A stretch of 64,000 nucleotides of DNA, taken from positions 50,781 through 114,780 of the forward strand of contig CAZMOM010000005.1 in NCBI GenBank assembly GCA_964568075.1, given 5' to 3'. A program made the translations under genes and the position numbers. Origin of the DNA: MnTg04 sp964568075 (GTDB lineage: Bacteria; Pseudomonadota; Gammaproteobacteria; Steroidobacterales; MnTg04). Below are positions 1 to 8,888 of this stretch, piece by piece (position 1 is the first letter of the stretch; each line of letters begins with the position of its first letter). The notes beneath the pieces are model-generated. The model was not told where the DNA came from. It was given only the letters and a program-made list of their open reading frames with translations, and searched no databases.

Positions 1-581
1 TGTTCGAACCATTTCGTATTCCCTCTGATTCGATGATGCCGACATTGCTGGATGGCGATTTTATTTTTGTGAACAAGTACGCATACGGGTTACGCCTCCC
101 GGTGTTAAACAGGAAAGTCGTTGAAATAAGCGCACCGACACGCGGCGATGTCGTCGTATTCAGATTGCCTTCAGATCCGGGCACGAACTACATCAAGCGG
201 GTAGTGGGCCTGCCGGGCGACAGGATCGGCTATCGTGCCGACCGCCTGTATATTAATGGCGAACTGATACCCTCCAGTGCGCACGGTACGTACCGCGACT
301 TTGGCTACCGGGCCAACCTGGCGATCGAAACTATCGGCGATCGCGAGCATGAGTTGCTTTTGTTGCCGCAAAGATATGGCAAGGAAGGCCAATGGCAGGT
401 TCCTGACGGGCATTATTTTGTCATGGGCGACAACAGGGACAACAGCCGTGACAGCAGGTTTCCGGGAGTCGGCGCGATTCCAGAGTCGTTTTTGGTTGGG
501 CGTGCGGTTAGGATTTGGATGAATTGGAATTTCCCGGATGACGGGCCGTTGTGGGAACGAATTGGCGAGAAAATTGAGTAA
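1..581 (+). CDS. lepB: Signal peptidase I, 5'-truncated by window edge
   Basis: Inner-membrane serine protease that removes signal peptides from exported proteins. The reading frame is open from base 3, so the gene starts outside the window and the N-terminal membrane segments are missing. Seen: the catalytic-serine box SDSMMPT, with the Ser codon at 30-32; the general-base lysine in YIKRVVGLPGD, codon 195-197; and the family box GHYFVMGDNRDNSRDSR near the C-terminus. These are the three hallmarks of the S26 family in the expected order. It is followed 21 bases later by the DUF4845 gene and then rnc and era, the usual gammaproteobacterial lepB-rnc-era neighbourhood. Confidence 0.97.
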   Translation, partial: FEPFRIPSDSMMPTLLDGDFIFVNKYAYGLRLPVLNRKVVEISAPTRGDVVVFRLPSDPGTNYIKRVVGLPGDRIGYRADRLYINGELIPSSAHGTYRDFGYRANLAIETIGDREHELLLLPQRYGKEGQWQVPDGHYFVMGDNRDNSRDSRFPGVGAIPESFLVGRAVRIWMNWNFPDDGPLWERIGEKIE

Positions 582-602
582 TCGTTGGAATAGGAGCGAG
601 TC

Positions 603-988
603 ATGCTGAACAGACAAAGGGGAATGACATTTCTCGGGGTTTTGATTATCGCAGTNNNNNNNNNNTCGCAGTACTTGCCGGGTTGCTGATCTACGCAGGT
701 ATTCGCCTTACGCCGGTGTATCTCGAGTATATGAAAGTCGTATCGGCCCTTGAGGGAACGAAGAAGGAATTCGATGGTACGGCTGTCGAAGTTCCTCAAT
801 TAAGGCGATCTATACAAAAAAGATTCGACATCGAAGCGGTTACGATTATTCAAGTGCAAGACGTAAGATTGAGTAAAAGTGGAACTGGCGGATATATTTT
901 GAGAGTCAGGTACGAGCATAGAGCTCCGTATATAGCGAATATCAATTTCATGGTAGATTTTAAAAAGTCGGTTGAGATTGTTCGGTGA
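603..988 (+). CDS. DUF4845 small membrane protein, split by a 10-N gap
   Basis: Small single-pass membrane protein typically found between lepB and rnc; its function is unknown. The start ATG at 603 follows the Shine-Dalgarno-like AGGAGCG. The N-terminus MLNRQRGMTFLG is followed by a hydrophobic helix and then a roughly 90-residue soluble part ending at the TGA that overlaps the rnc start (GTGA). Ten Ns (656-665) interrupt the helix and apparently shift the frame. The bases TCGCAGT occur on both sides of the gap; deleting the Ns and one copy restores one frame reading ...LIIAVLAGLLIYAG... and about 122 residues, the usual size. I therefore infer an assembly join rather than a broken gene. Confidence 0.85.
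656..665. other. Assembly gap (10 N) with duplicated flank
   Basis: Run of ten N inside the DUF4845 gene. The 7 bases TCGCAGT end the left flank and begin the right flank, which suggests two overlapping contig ends were joined without being merged. Collapsing Ns plus one copy (17 bases) restores the reading frame. Confidence 0.9.
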
Positions 989-1671
989 CAGAAACGGCGA
1001 ATTTGCCGACGAAATGGTTAGCCAGGAAACTTCGGTACAAATTTTCCGATAAGGATTTGTTTCAGGCGGCCCTGACTCATCGCAGCGCCGGAAGCGAAAA
1101 CAATGAACGACTGGAGTTTTTAGGCGACGCCATACTCGGATTCCTGGTGGCGAAGAATCTGTACAACGCATTTCCCGAGGTCAGCGAAGGCGCATTGACC
1201 AGACGACGCGCCGCATTAGTCTGTCGCGAATCCCTGTCGTTGGTTGCCATGGAAATAGGGCTTGGCGATCAAATAAGACTGGGTTCCGGTGAGTTGAAGT
1301 CTGGCGGCTATCGCCGCGACTCGATCCTGGCCGACAGTTTCGAAGCTCTTCTTGGTGCGATTTATCTCGATGGCGGTCTGCAGCCGGCGACAGAGATAAT
1401 CGATCAGTTATTTGACCGGCGGATGCGGGAGCTTCCGGGTGTCGAACTCAAGGATCCGAAAACACGTCTGCAGGAATACCTGCAGTCTGCGGGCCATGAC
1501 CTTCCAGCCTATGAAATTGTAGAGAAGCTTGGGGAGGCGCACAATCAGACCTTTAAAGTCACGGCCCGGGTGGAGGCGTTGAAGCTGACAGGCGAGGGTA
1601 CGGGAAGTAGCCGGCGGCGGGCGGAACAAGGTGCCGCAGAAGATATTTTGAACAAGCTGGAAAATGACTAA
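985..1671 (+). CDS. rnc: Ribonuclease III
   Basis: Double-strand-specific endoribonuclease that processes rRNA precursors and structured mRNAs. The 228-residue length is normal. The N-terminal half has the RNase III signature NERLEFLGDAILGFLVA around residues 39-55 with the acidic Mg-binding residues, and a second acidic patch, DSFEALLGAIYLDGG, around 115-130. The C-terminal 70 residues form a dsRNA-binding domain (LQEYLQSAGHDLPAYE ... SRRRAEQGAA). The start is GTG at 985 inside GTGA, overlapping the DUF4845 stop, so translation is probably coupled. The end overlaps era by 8 bases. Confidence 0.98.
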   Translation: MTETANLPTKWLARKLRYKFSDKDLFQAALTHRSAGSENNERLEFLGDAILGFLVAKNLYNAFPEVSEGALTRRRAALVCRESLSLVAMEIGLGDQIRLGSGELKSGGYRRDSILADSFEALLGAIYLDGGLQPATEIIDQLFDRRMRELPGVELKDPKTRLQEYLQSAGHDLPAYEIVEKLGEAHNQTFKVTARVEALKLTGEGTGSSRRRAEQGAAEDILNKLEND

Positions 1672-2554
1672 GGAGTTTCGCTGCGGTTTTGTCGCTCTGC
1701 TCGGCCGCCCCAATGTCGGGAAATCGACTTTGGTCAATAAACTGGTCGGTCAAAAAGTCAGCATTGTAACGCCAAAAGCGCAGACGACGCGCCACCGGAT
1801 ACTTGGCGTCGTCAATTTTTCCGACGCGCAGATCGTTCTGGTCGATACGCCGGGTCTGCACCGCAGTGACCGAAGTCACCTGAATAAATTGATGAACCGG
1901 GCAGCGATAAGCAGCGTGGACGACGCAGATCTGGTGCTGTTTATGATTGAGGCGATGAGATGGACAGAACCGGATCAACGAGCGCTCGACGCGATAACCA
2001 GGCGCAGCGCAAAAGTGATTCTCGTGATTAACAAAATCGATCGACTGAAAGACAAAAGCAAACTGTTGCCGTTTATTTCATCGGTTAGCGAAAAAGCACA
2101 ATTTGAAGCCGTTGTCCCACTGTCGGCGAGGAAAGATATCAACCTCGATATTCTATTGACGGAAATTCGGTCCCGACTTCCTGCGTCGCCGGCCATGTTC
2201 GGGAGCGATCAAAAAACGGATCGCACTCGCGATTTCCAGGTTGCGGAAATTATTCGCGAGAAACTGATGCTGATGTTGCAGGAAGAGGTGCCCTATGGGA
2301 CGACGGTGCAACTGGAGCGATTCGAGCCGGGCGGGAAAGGCTATGTTATTTCCGCATTGATATGGGTAGCACGGGCGGGTCAGAAAAAAATTGTCATCGG
2401 CGCCAAAGGCAATATGCTGAAGAAAATAGGTGAGGCCGCACGTAAGGACCTGAAGCGCCTGCTCGGATCGCCGGTGCATCTGGAGCTGTGGGTCAAGGTC
2501 AAGAAAAAATGGGCGGACAACGAGATGACGCTCAAGAACATGGGGTATGAATAG
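1664..2554 (+). CDS. era: GTPase Era
   Basis: Essential Ras-like GTPase that binds the 3' end of 16S rRNA and assists 30S subunit maturation. Seen: P-loop GRPNVGKST near residues 14-22, the G3 box DTPG, the G4 box NKID, and a C-terminal KH RNA-binding domain containing GAKGNMLKKIGEAARKDLKR. 296 residues, full length. It begins inside the rnc stop region and is followed two bases later by recO, matching the conserved rnc-era-recO order. Confidence 0.98.
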   Translation: MTKEFRCGFVALLGRPNVGKSTLVNKLVGQKVSIVTPKAQTTRHRILGVVNFSDAQIVLVDTPGLHRSDRSHLNKLMNRAAISSVDDADLVLFMIEAMRWTEPDQRALDAITRRSAKVILVINKIDRLKDKSKLLPFISSVSEKAQFEAVVPLSARKDINLDILLTEIRSRLPASPAMFGSDQKTDRTRDFQVAEIIREKLMLMLQEEVPYGTTVQLERFEPGGKGYVISALIWVARAGQKKIVIGAKGNMLKKIGEAARKDLKRLLGSPVHLELWVKVKKKWADNEMTLKNMGYE

Positions 2555-2556
2555 TC

Positions 2557-3267
2557 GTGAAAGGTGAACGGCGCGGCCAACTCAATGCCGCGTTTGTACT
2601 TCATCAGAGACCGTATCGGGATACCAGTCGTATCGTCGATCTGTTGACGGCCGAGTATGGCCGGGTCGCACTGGTTGGCAGGGGCGTACGTTCACGGAAA
2701 GGTTCTCAGGCGGCTCTTTTGCAGCCTTTCAGGCCTTTGCTTGTGTCATGGTCGGGCCGCGGCGATATGAAAACGCTCAACGCGGTAGAGCCGTCCGGCG
2801 AGGCATATAAGCTGCAGGGCGCGGTTCTTTTCTGCGCTTACTATATGAACGAGTTGCTGCTGCGTCTGACGCAAAGACACGACCCTCATCCTGAACTTTT
2901 CGCAATATATCAATCGACTCTGGACAGTCTGAGCAACGGCGAAGAGCCATCGCGACCGTTAAGAATATTTGAAAAACGGTTGCTCGAGTATTTGGGCTAC
3001 GGACTGAATCTGAGCACCGAAGACGGGAAGAATATCAGGGCGGAATCCAGTTATTTTTATCAGGTTGAACGCGGCCCGGTTCTGACCGTCGATGACGATC
3101 AGGGGAGCTACAGAGGCCGTTCCCTGTTAGCGCTGGCCAGCGAGGAATTGGCCGACGAAGACTGCCTGATTGACGCGCGGCGGCTCCTCCGTCAGACGCT
3201 GGACCATTACCTCGGGGATAAACCGCTGCACTCAAGACAGATCATGTATTCTATGCGTTCATGGTGA
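2557..3267 (+). CDS. recO: DNA repair protein RecO
   Basis: Recombination mediator of the RecFOR pathway; helps load RecA onto SSB-coated single-stranded DNA. 236 residues. The N-terminal OB-fold region carries family residues in AAFVLHQRPYRDTSRIVDLLT and GRVALVGRGVRSRKGS; the C-terminal helical part contains FEKRLLEYLGYGLNL. I do not see the zinc-binding Cys cluster that some RecO proteins have, which is also absent from enterobacterial RecO. Start GTG at 2557, directly after era; the last codons overlap the pdxJ start. Confidence 0.95.
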   Translation: MKGERRGQLNAAFVLHQRPYRDTSRIVDLLTAEYGRVALVGRGVRSRKGSQAALLQPFRPLLVSWSGRGDMKTLNAVEPSGEAYKLQGAVLFCAYYMNELLLRLTQRHDPHPELFAIYQSTLDSLSNGEEPSRPLRIFEKRLLEYLGYGLNLSTEDGKNIRAESSYFYQVERGPVLTVDDDQGSYRGRSLLALASEELADEDCLIDARRLLRQTLDHYLGDKPLHSRQIMYSMRSW

Positions 3268-4016
3268 GGGCCAGGAAAAACAAGCGCCGCGGGATTCTTT
3301 TGGGCGTCAATATCGACCATGTGGCGACACTCCGCCAGGCGCGTGGTACCCGTTATCCGGACCCCGTTTATGCGGCCTTAATGGCGGAGCAGGCCGGTGC
3401 GGACAGCATCACACTGCACCTGAGAGAGGACAGGCGGCATATTCAGGACGAGGACCTGGACAATCTGAAAGGCGTATTGCAAACCCGAATGAATCTGGAA
3501 ATGGCGGCGACTGCCGAGATGCTGCGCATAGCCGAACAGATCAGGCCCGCTGACTGCTGCCTGGTCCCCGAGCGTCGTGAAGAGTTAACGACGGAGGGTG
3601 GTCTCGATGTCGCTTCGCAAATCGACATCATTAAAGATGCGTGTTCGCGTCTGCATGACTGTGGCATTCGGGTGTCCTTGTTTATCGACCCGGATCCAAA
3701 GCAGATCGAAGCGGCGGTCGAAATCGGAGCCGACGTAATTGAGTTACATACAGGAACTTACGCGGACGCAGCGGAACAAGATCAGAAAACCGAATTGCAG
3801 CGCCTGACGAAATCCGCAACTCAGGCGAGCGAGCTGAATCTTGCGGTGCACGCGGGACACGGGCTGCATTACCACAATGTGGCCCCGGTCGCGGCCATTG
3901 CCGAAATGGCTGAGCTGAATATCGGCCATTCGATCATCGCCCGTGCCGTCTTCGACGGTCTCGGAACGGCGGTGTCGGAAATGAAACATCTATTGATGGA
4001 AGCTCGCCACGGATGA
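3261..4016 (+). CDS. pdxJ: Pyridoxine 5'-phosphate synthase
   Basis: Condenses 3-amino-1-hydroxyacetone 1-phosphate with deoxyxylulose 5-phosphate to pyridoxine 5'-phosphate, the last ring-closing step of the DXP-dependent vitamin B6 pathway. Seen: the N-terminal signature LGVNIDHVATLRQARG, the active-site stretch ADSITLHLREDRRHIQD, and the C-terminal VHAGHGLHYHNV and NIGHSIIARAVF typical of the TIM-barrel PdxJ fold. 251 residues, slightly longer at the N-terminus than usual because of MVRARKNKRRG. It overlaps recO upstream and acpS downstream (ATGA). Confidence 0.98.
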   Translation: MVRARKNKRRGILLGVNIDHVATLRQARGTRYPDPVYAALMAEQAGADSITLHLREDRRHIQDEDLDNLKGVLQTRMNLEMAATAEMLRIAEQIRPADCCLVPERREELTTEGGLDVASQIDIIKDACSRLHDCGIRVSLFIDPDPKQIEAAVEIGADVIELHTGTYADAAEQDQKTELQRLTKSATQASELNLAVHAGHGLHYHNVAPVAAIAEMAELNIGHSIIARAVFDGLGTAVSEMKHLLMEARHG

Positions 4017-4426
4017 TATTTGGAATCGGTACCGACCTGTTAAAGGCGGAGCGAGTTGCGGCAGTGTATCAACGGTTTGGTGACCGGTTTGTCGAACATT
4101 TATTGTTGCCGCAGGAAAAACTGCAGTATCGGAAGGTCGAGCAGAAGATCCGTTTTCTCGCTATGCGCTTTGCCGGCAAGGAAGCGGTGGTCAAGGCGAT
4201 GGGGACTGGTTTTGCCAATGGTGTGTGGATTCGCGATATTGGAATTGTTCAGGACTCGCACGGCAAGCCCGAGATTATTTATTCGGATCGCGGGCTCGCC
4301 GTGTGCCGGCGGCTGGGCATCGGTAAAGGGTTCGTATCGCTGACCGATGAGGATGGCATGGTGCTGGCAATGGCCGTCCTGATGAAAGACCCGCCTCTTT
4401 CATGTTCCGGAGCAAACGATGCTTAA
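4013..4426 (+). CDS. acpS: Holo-[acyl-carrier-protein] synthase
   Basis: Transfers 4'-phosphopantetheine from CoA to acyl carrier protein, activating it for fatty-acid synthesis. Seen: GIGTDLLKAERV at the N-terminus, with the Mg-binding Asp, and RFAGKEAVVKAMGTG, the classic AcpS box with the second acidic residue. 137 residues, full length with a short extra C-terminal tail. The start ATG lies in the ATGA overlap with pdxJ, as in many pdxJ-acpS pairs; the 3' end overlaps the next gene by 8 bases. Confidence 0.97.
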   Translation: MIFGIGTDLLKAERVAAVYQRFGDRFVEHLLLPQEKLQYRKVEQKIRFLAMRFAGKEAVVKAMGTGFANGVWIRDIGIVQDSHGKPEIIYSDRGLAVCRRLGIGKGFVSLTDEDGMVLAMAVLMKDPPLSCSGANDA

Positions 4427-5207
4427 CTGCCTGGTTTTCGATATCGAAACGGTACCGGATGTCGAGCTGGGTCGCCGCTTGTTCGATCTCGCCGGGTTGT
4501 CGGACGCCGACGTGGCGCAGGCCATGTTTCACCAGCAAGTGGAAAAGTCCGGACACGAGTTTCTGTCGTTGCACCAGCACCGGGTGGTCGCTATATCGGT
4601 CGTGCTGCGAAACCAGGCTGGATTCCGGGTCTGGAGTCTGGGGGAGCAGGATGCAAATGAAAAGGAAATCATCAGCCGCTTTTTCGATGGCATCGATCGC
4701 TACACACCGACCATCGTTTCGTGGAATGGCGGTGGTTTTGATCTGCCTGTGCTTCACTACAGGAGTCTGGTGCACGGTATCGTCGCCCCCAGATACTGGG
4801 AAACCGGCGATGACGATCAGAGTTTTCGCTGGAATAATTACCAAAGCCGGTTCCATTCGCGGCATACGGATCTGATGGACGTCATCAGCGGTTACCAGGT
4901 TCGTGGCCGTGCACCGCTGCAGGATATGGCGCTGATGCTGGGCTTCCCCGGCAAACTCGGGATGACTGGAGACAAGGTCTGGCCGTGTTTTCTCGATGGA
5001 GAGATCGCAAAGATTCGTCATTACTGCGAAACCGACGTACTCAATACCTATCTGATTTATCTGCAGTTCGAATTAATCCGCGGCCGGATCGATGCGACAC
5101 AACTCGCCAAAGAGCAGGATTTGCTCAAGACGGAGCTTGCAGCCGGTGGCGAGGCTCATTTACAGGAATTTCTGGATGCCTGGGAAAAGGCTGGCGTGAG
5201 CCCATGA
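4419..5207 (+). CDS. PolB-like 3'-5' exonuclease (DEDD fold)
   Basis: Predicted 3'-5' exonuclease related to the proofreading domain of DNA polymerase B, without a polymerase domain. Seen: Exo I motif VFDIETVPD at residues 5-13; Exo II-like TIVSWNGGGFDLPVLHYR near 98-115; and a C-terminal HYCETDVLNTYLIYL that supplies the last acidic residue. 262 residues. The family is widespread in proteobacteria and its physiological role is poorly defined. It sits between acpS and rlmD with overlapping ends, so it is part of the same operon. Confidence 0.88.
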   Translation: MLNCLVFDIETVPDVELGRRLFDLAGLSDADVAQAMFHQQVEKSGHEFLSLHQHRVVAISVVLRNQAGFRVWSLGEQDANEKEIISRFFDGIDRYTPTIVSWNGGGFDLPVLHYRSLVHGIVAPRYWETGDDDQSFRWNNYQSRFHSRHTDLMDVISGYQVRGRAPLQDMALMLGFPGKLGMTGDKVWPCFLDGEIAKIRHYCETDVLNTYLIYLQFELIRGRIDATQLAKEQDLLKTELAAGGEAHLQEFLDAWEKAGVSP

Positions 5208-6523
5208 GTCGTGGCCTGGCGTCACGTCCACCGCAGACCGCCATCGTTGCGCGACTGAATAATAAAGGCCTTGGCGAGGTGAATATTCCCGGCCGCCAGG
5301 CCAGGATTCATCACGTCCTCGAAGGCGAGCAGATTGTTTTCAGGCGCCGCCGTCGTCGTCGCGGTTATGACGAGGCGGAACTGGTTGAATTGCTCGAGAG
5401 CTCCGCTCACCGGGTCGACCCGCGTTGTCCGCATTTTGGCAACTGCGGCGGCTGTTCGATGCAACATATCGATGCCGGCCATCAGGTGCGCCTGAAACAG
5501 GCGTGGTACCAGGAATTGCTGGGTGGATACCCGGGTCTCGCGCCGGGTCGCTGGCTGGCTCCACTGACCGGACCACAGTGGGGCTACCGCCGCCGCGCTC
5601 GACTCGGCGTGAAAAAAGTCGACGGGAAAGGGCGTGTGCTGGTCGGGTTTCGTGAAGTATTCAAGTCGTATGTTGCCGATATGGACGGATGCGAGATTCT
5701 CGCGGGGCGGGTCGGCCAACTGATTTCTCCGTTGTGTCGATTAATTGACGGCCTGTCGATAAATAATCGTTTGCCGCAGATCGAGGTTGCCGTGGCGGAC
5801 AACGTGACGGCCCTGGTGCTGCGTGTCCTTGATGACCCGAGCGCAGATGATCTGGCGGCGCTGAGACGCTTCTCCAAACAGCACGACGTCAGGTTTTATC
5901 TTCAGCGAAAAGGTCTCGACAGCGTAAAACCGCTGCTCGATGATGCACCGCCTCTGCATTACCGGATTCCCACTTTTGAACTCGAGATGGAGTTTTCGCC
6001 GATCGATTTTATTCAGGTCAATGGTGCGTTGAACGAGAAAATGCTCATGCTGGCCATCGACTTGCTTGCTTTGGATCGTTCGGACCACTTACTGGATCTT
6101 TTCTGTGGCCTGGGAAATTTTAGTCTGGCGATTGCGCGCCACTGCGGTCGGGTGACAGGTGTGGACGGTGATGAAAAACTGATTGGGCAGGCGCGTGAAA
6201 ACGCGAAGAGGAACAACATAAAAAACGCCCGCTTCTTGCAAGCCGATTTATTTCAACCCGGGGAAAACGATCAGTGGAGAGATGATCGCTACTCCTGTGT
6301 TCTGCTCGACCCGCCGCGCAGCGGCGCGAACGAGGCTCTTCGTTTGTTACCCGGCCTGGGCGCCAGGCGTATCGTCTATGTCTCATGCAACCCGGTTACC
6401 CTGGCCCGTGACAGCGCAAGCCTGGTGGAACTGGGCTATGATTTTGTGGCGACGGGCATTATGGATATGTTTCCTCAGACCAGGCACGCAGAGGCGATCG
6501 CCCTGTTTGAAAAGCGCGACTGA
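5204..6523 (+). CDS. rlmD: 23S rRNA (uracil-1939-C5)-methyltransferase
   Basis: SAM-dependent RNA methyltransferase that makes m5U1939 in 23S rRNA. The ATG at 5204 gives 439 residues and overlaps the preceding stop (ATGA); an upstream extension of the frame is ignored because it lies inside the exonuclease gene. Seen: an N-terminal TRAM-like region, a 4Fe-4S ligand pattern CPHFGNCGGC (C-x5-C-x2-C) with a further Cys in MDGCEIL, SAM motif LDLFCGLGNFSL, LLDPPRSG, and the catalytic-nucleophile box YVSCNP. Length and motif order fit RlmD (RumA) better than the tRNA enzyme TrmA. Confidence 0.95.
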   Translation: MSRGLASRPPQTAIVARLNNKGLGEVNIPGRQARIHHVLEGEQIVFRRRRRRRGYDEAELVELLESSAHRVDPRCPHFGNCGGCSMQHIDAGHQVRLKQAWYQELLGGYPGLAPGRWLAPLTGPQWGYRRRARLGVKKVDGKGRVLVGFREVFKSYVADMDGCEILAGRVGQLISPLCRLIDGLSINNRLPQIEVAVADNVTALVLRVLDDPSADDLAALRRFSKQHDVRFYLQRKGLDSVKPLLDDAPPLHYRIPTFELEMEFSPIDFIQVNGALNEKMLMLAIDLLALDRSDHLLDLFCGLGNFSLAIARHCGRVTGVDGDEKLIGQARENAKRNNIKNARFLQADLFQPGENDQWRDDRYSCVLLDPPRSGANEALRLLPGLGARRIVYVSCNPVTLARDSASLVELGYDFVATGIMDMFPQTRHAEAIALFEKRD

Positions 6524-6546
6524 GTCGGAGGAATCGGAAATCGCTC

Positions 6547-7031
6547 ATGGCTGTGGAGATCGAAAGAAAGTTTTTGTTGCGCCATGATGACTGGCGTAGC
6601 CAGGTGTCAGAATCAGCGTGTATTCGCCAGGAATATCTGGCACTGAACGACAATAATTCCGTCCGCGTCCGACTCGATGAAAACAACGCGACGATTAATC
6701 TCAAAAGTGCAACGGTCGGGCGACAGCGGCTGGAGTTCGAGTACTCGATTCCGGAACAGGATGGGAACGAAATACTCGATCGATTATGTCTTGCTCCCCT
6801 GATAGAAAAAACGCGCCATCGGGTCCCGCTGAGAAACTGCTGTGGGAGATCGATGAGTTTCATGGTGCCAACGAGGGGCTGATCGTCGCCGAGGTCGAAC
6901 TGGGTGACCCGGATCAGCCGATTGAATTTGCGGACTGGATTGGCCGGGAAGTTACCGAGGAATTGCGTTATTACAATATGAGATTGGTCAGCCACCCATT
7001 CAGTCAATGGAATCCGGGGCAGAGAAAATGA
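6547..7031 (+). pseudogene. CYTH domain protein (inorganic triphosphatase-like) with a frameshift
   Basis: CYTH/triphosphate tunnel metalloenzyme family; small bacterial members hydrolyse inorganic triphosphate. The N-terminal signature EIERKF (residues 4-9) is intact, followed by NLKSATVGRQRLEFEYSIP and LIEKTRHRVP. The homologous continuation, EKLLWEIDEFHGANEGLIVAEVELGD..., lies in another frame. One base is missing at about 6827-6835, after the codons for RVP; adding one restores a full-length protein of about 160 residues. Without it the protein ends at 6882 with an unrelated tail. The 3' part is well conserved, so this is either a very recent mutation or a sequence error. Confidence 0.8.
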
Positions 7032-8071
7032 CGCTCGGACCACTGATGATTGACATCGAAGGCACGATTTTATCGCCCGGCGACCGGAAGCTGCTGCTGC
7101 ACCCGCTGATAGGCGGCGTCATTCTGTTCACAAGAAATTACCGTCACCCGGATCAGTTATCTGCGCTCACCAGCGATATTCACGATTTGCGGAGCCCGCC
7201 ACTACTCATTGCCGTTGATCAGGAAGGAGGCCGTGTGCAACGTTTTCGTGAGCATTTTACTGGTCTTCCCGCGATGCATCTGCTGGGCCGCCGTTCGGAC
7301 ATGGACCTGCAGGAGAGCAAAAATCTGGCCGCCGCCTGCGGCTGGCTGATGGCAGCGGAGCTCAGGACTTGTGGTGTAGATCTTTCCTTTGCTCCGGTTC
7401 TTGATTTGGACTGGGGCCTGTCGGAAGTTATCGGCGATCGTTCGTTTCACCGTGAGCCGTCCCGGGTTGCGGAACTGGCCGGTCAATATATCAAGGGAAT
7501 GAAACGCGCCGGAATGGTGTCGGTGGGTAAGCACTGGCCCGGTCATGGCGCCGTCAGCGAGGATTCGCATCTTGCGCTGCCCAGGGACCGCCGCGAATAC
7601 GGCGATATCCTTGCGGACATCGCCCCGTTTCAAAAACTGATCGGTGCGGGGCTGGCTGGTATTATGACCGCGCATATCGTGTACACGGATTTGGATCTGA
7701 CGCCAGCTTCATTCTCGCGCTTCTGGATTGCCGATGAGCTAAGGGGGAAATTACAATTTCAGGGCGTCATATTTTCTGATGACCTGAGCATGCAAGGAGC
7801 CGCAGGTGTCGGAAATCTGGCCGAACGTGTAAGAACCGCGCTGGACGCCGGTGCGGACATGACCCTGATATGCAATGATCGCGACGGGGTGATGCAGGTT
7901 ATCGATGAACTGAGCGCATACAACAATCCGGTTAGCGCGCTGCGTCTGACACGCTTGCATGGAACAGGCGGAATGACCCGCGAGGAGCTGATGCAAAGCG
8001 ACGAGTGGATTGCAGCAGTCAAAGTGATAAGCGATATGCAGCATCAGCCGGGGCTCAATCTGGACGCGTGA
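7028..8071 (+). CDS. nagZ: Beta-N-acetylhexosaminidase (GH3)
   Basis: Cytoplasmic glycoside hydrolase family 3 enzyme that removes GlcNAc from anhydromuropeptides during peptidoglycan recycling; its products can also influence AmpC-type beta-lactamase induction. The ATG at 7028 overlaps the stop of the CYTH gene and gives 347 residues. Seen: IAVDQEGGRVQRF, KHWPGHGAVSEDSH (the GH3 motif with the catalytic His) and VIFSDDLSMQGA, containing the nucleophile Asp. No signal peptide, as expected for NagZ. The last gene of the overlapping run; the next gene starts after a 53-base gap. Confidence 0.96.
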   Translation: MTLGPLMIDIEGTILSPGDRKLLLHPLIGGVILFTRNYRHPDQLSALTSDIHDLRSPPLLIAVDQEGGRVQRFREHFTGLPAMHLLGRRSDMDLQESKNLAAACGWLMAAELRTCGVDLSFAPVLDLDWGLSEVIGDRSFHREPSRVAELAGQYIKGMKRAGMVSVGKHWPGHGAVSEDSHLALPRDRREYGDILADIAPFQKLIGAGLAGIMTAHIVYTDLDLTPASFSRFWIADELRGKLQFQGVIFSDDLSMQGAAGVGNLAERVRTALDAGADMTLICNDRDGVMQVIDELSAYNNPVSALRLTRLHGTGGMTREELMQSDEWIAAVKVISDMQHQPGLNLDA

Positions 8072-8124
8072 CGGGCCGCCAGAAACAGAAATCCGCCGTC
8101 ACACAAAAACCAAGGAGACGGAAT

Positions 8125-8853
8125 TTGAGTGCGCTGGGGATCATTGGTAGTTCAGCGATGACGGGTTTGAGGAATTTCGAGCAATCCCGGACCAGCAACG
8201 AGACGACGCCATACGGGAAGCCGTCTGCGCTTTTGATCCACGGCCGGCTTTTCGACCAGGCGGTTGTTTTTCTTTCACGCCATGGCGAACAACAAGCGAT
8301 CCCTCCCCACCTGATCAACTACCGGGCCAATCTTTGGGCCTTGAAAAATGCGGGTATTGAAAAGCTTGTCGCTATCTACGCGGTTGGTGGAATCAGTGAT
8401 GCCTGCGTCAGCGGTCAGCTGGTGATTCCATCTGACTTGATTGATTACACCAGCGGCAGAGATCACACTATTTTTGACGGCTCAGACCCGTCTCTGGATC
8501 ATATCGAGTTCTCGCCGCCGTATGAGCCTGAGGTACGGCAGGAATTGCTTGACGCGGCAAAGAAGGCGGGGCTCGACGTTGTCGATGGCGGGGTTTACGG
8601 AGCGGTCCAGGGGCCGCGCCTGGAAACAACGGCCGAGGTCCGGCGTCTCGAGCGGGATGGCTGCGATATCATCGGCATGACCGGGATGCCGGAGGCCGCT
8701 CTAGCAAAGGAACTGGGTATTCGACTCGCCGCTTGTGCAATGATTGTCAATCAGGCTGCGGGAAAGGGCAGCGGTGGCATTCATGATGAGATCGCAGTGC
8801 ATCGCGAGGCAGGATTGGCAAAGATTTACCGCTTACTGGAAAATTATTGCTGA
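8125..8853 (+). CDS. S-methyl-5'-thioinosine/thioadenosine phosphorylase
   Basis: Purine nucleoside phosphorylase of the MTAP/MTIP family, salvaging the methylthio-nucleoside by-product of polyamine synthesis. I chose TTG at 8125: it is preceded 7 bases upstream by a strong AAGGAG, and the protein then begins SALGIIGSSAMTG, matching the family N-terminus. Seen: TPYGKPSALLIHG, FLSRHGE, INYRANLWALKNAG, LIDYTSGRDHT, QGPRLETTAEVRRLERDGCDIIGMTGMPEA. 242 residues. It resembles the Pseudomonas methylthioinosine phosphorylase, but the choice between adenosine and inosine substrate cannot be settled by eye. Confidence 0.9.
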   Translation: MSALGIIGSSAMTGLRNFEQSRTSNETTPYGKPSALLIHGRLFDQAVVFLSRHGEQQAIPPHLINYRANLWALKNAGIEKLVAIYAVGGISDACVSGQLVIPSDLIDYTSGRDHTIFDGSDPSLDHIEFSPPYEPEVRQELLDAAKKAGLDVVDGGVYGAVQGPRLETTAEVRRLERDGCDIIGMTGMPEAALAKELGIRLAACAMIVNQAAGKGSGGIHDEIAVHREAGLAKIYRLLENYC

Positions 8854-8888
8854 GTCGATGGTCGGCTGGAATTTTTGGGGAGATACCG

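Noticed and set aside
6820..6840. Programmed frameshift in the CYTH gene
   Set aside because: No slippery heptamer or downstream pseudoknot is evident, and the family does not use recoding.
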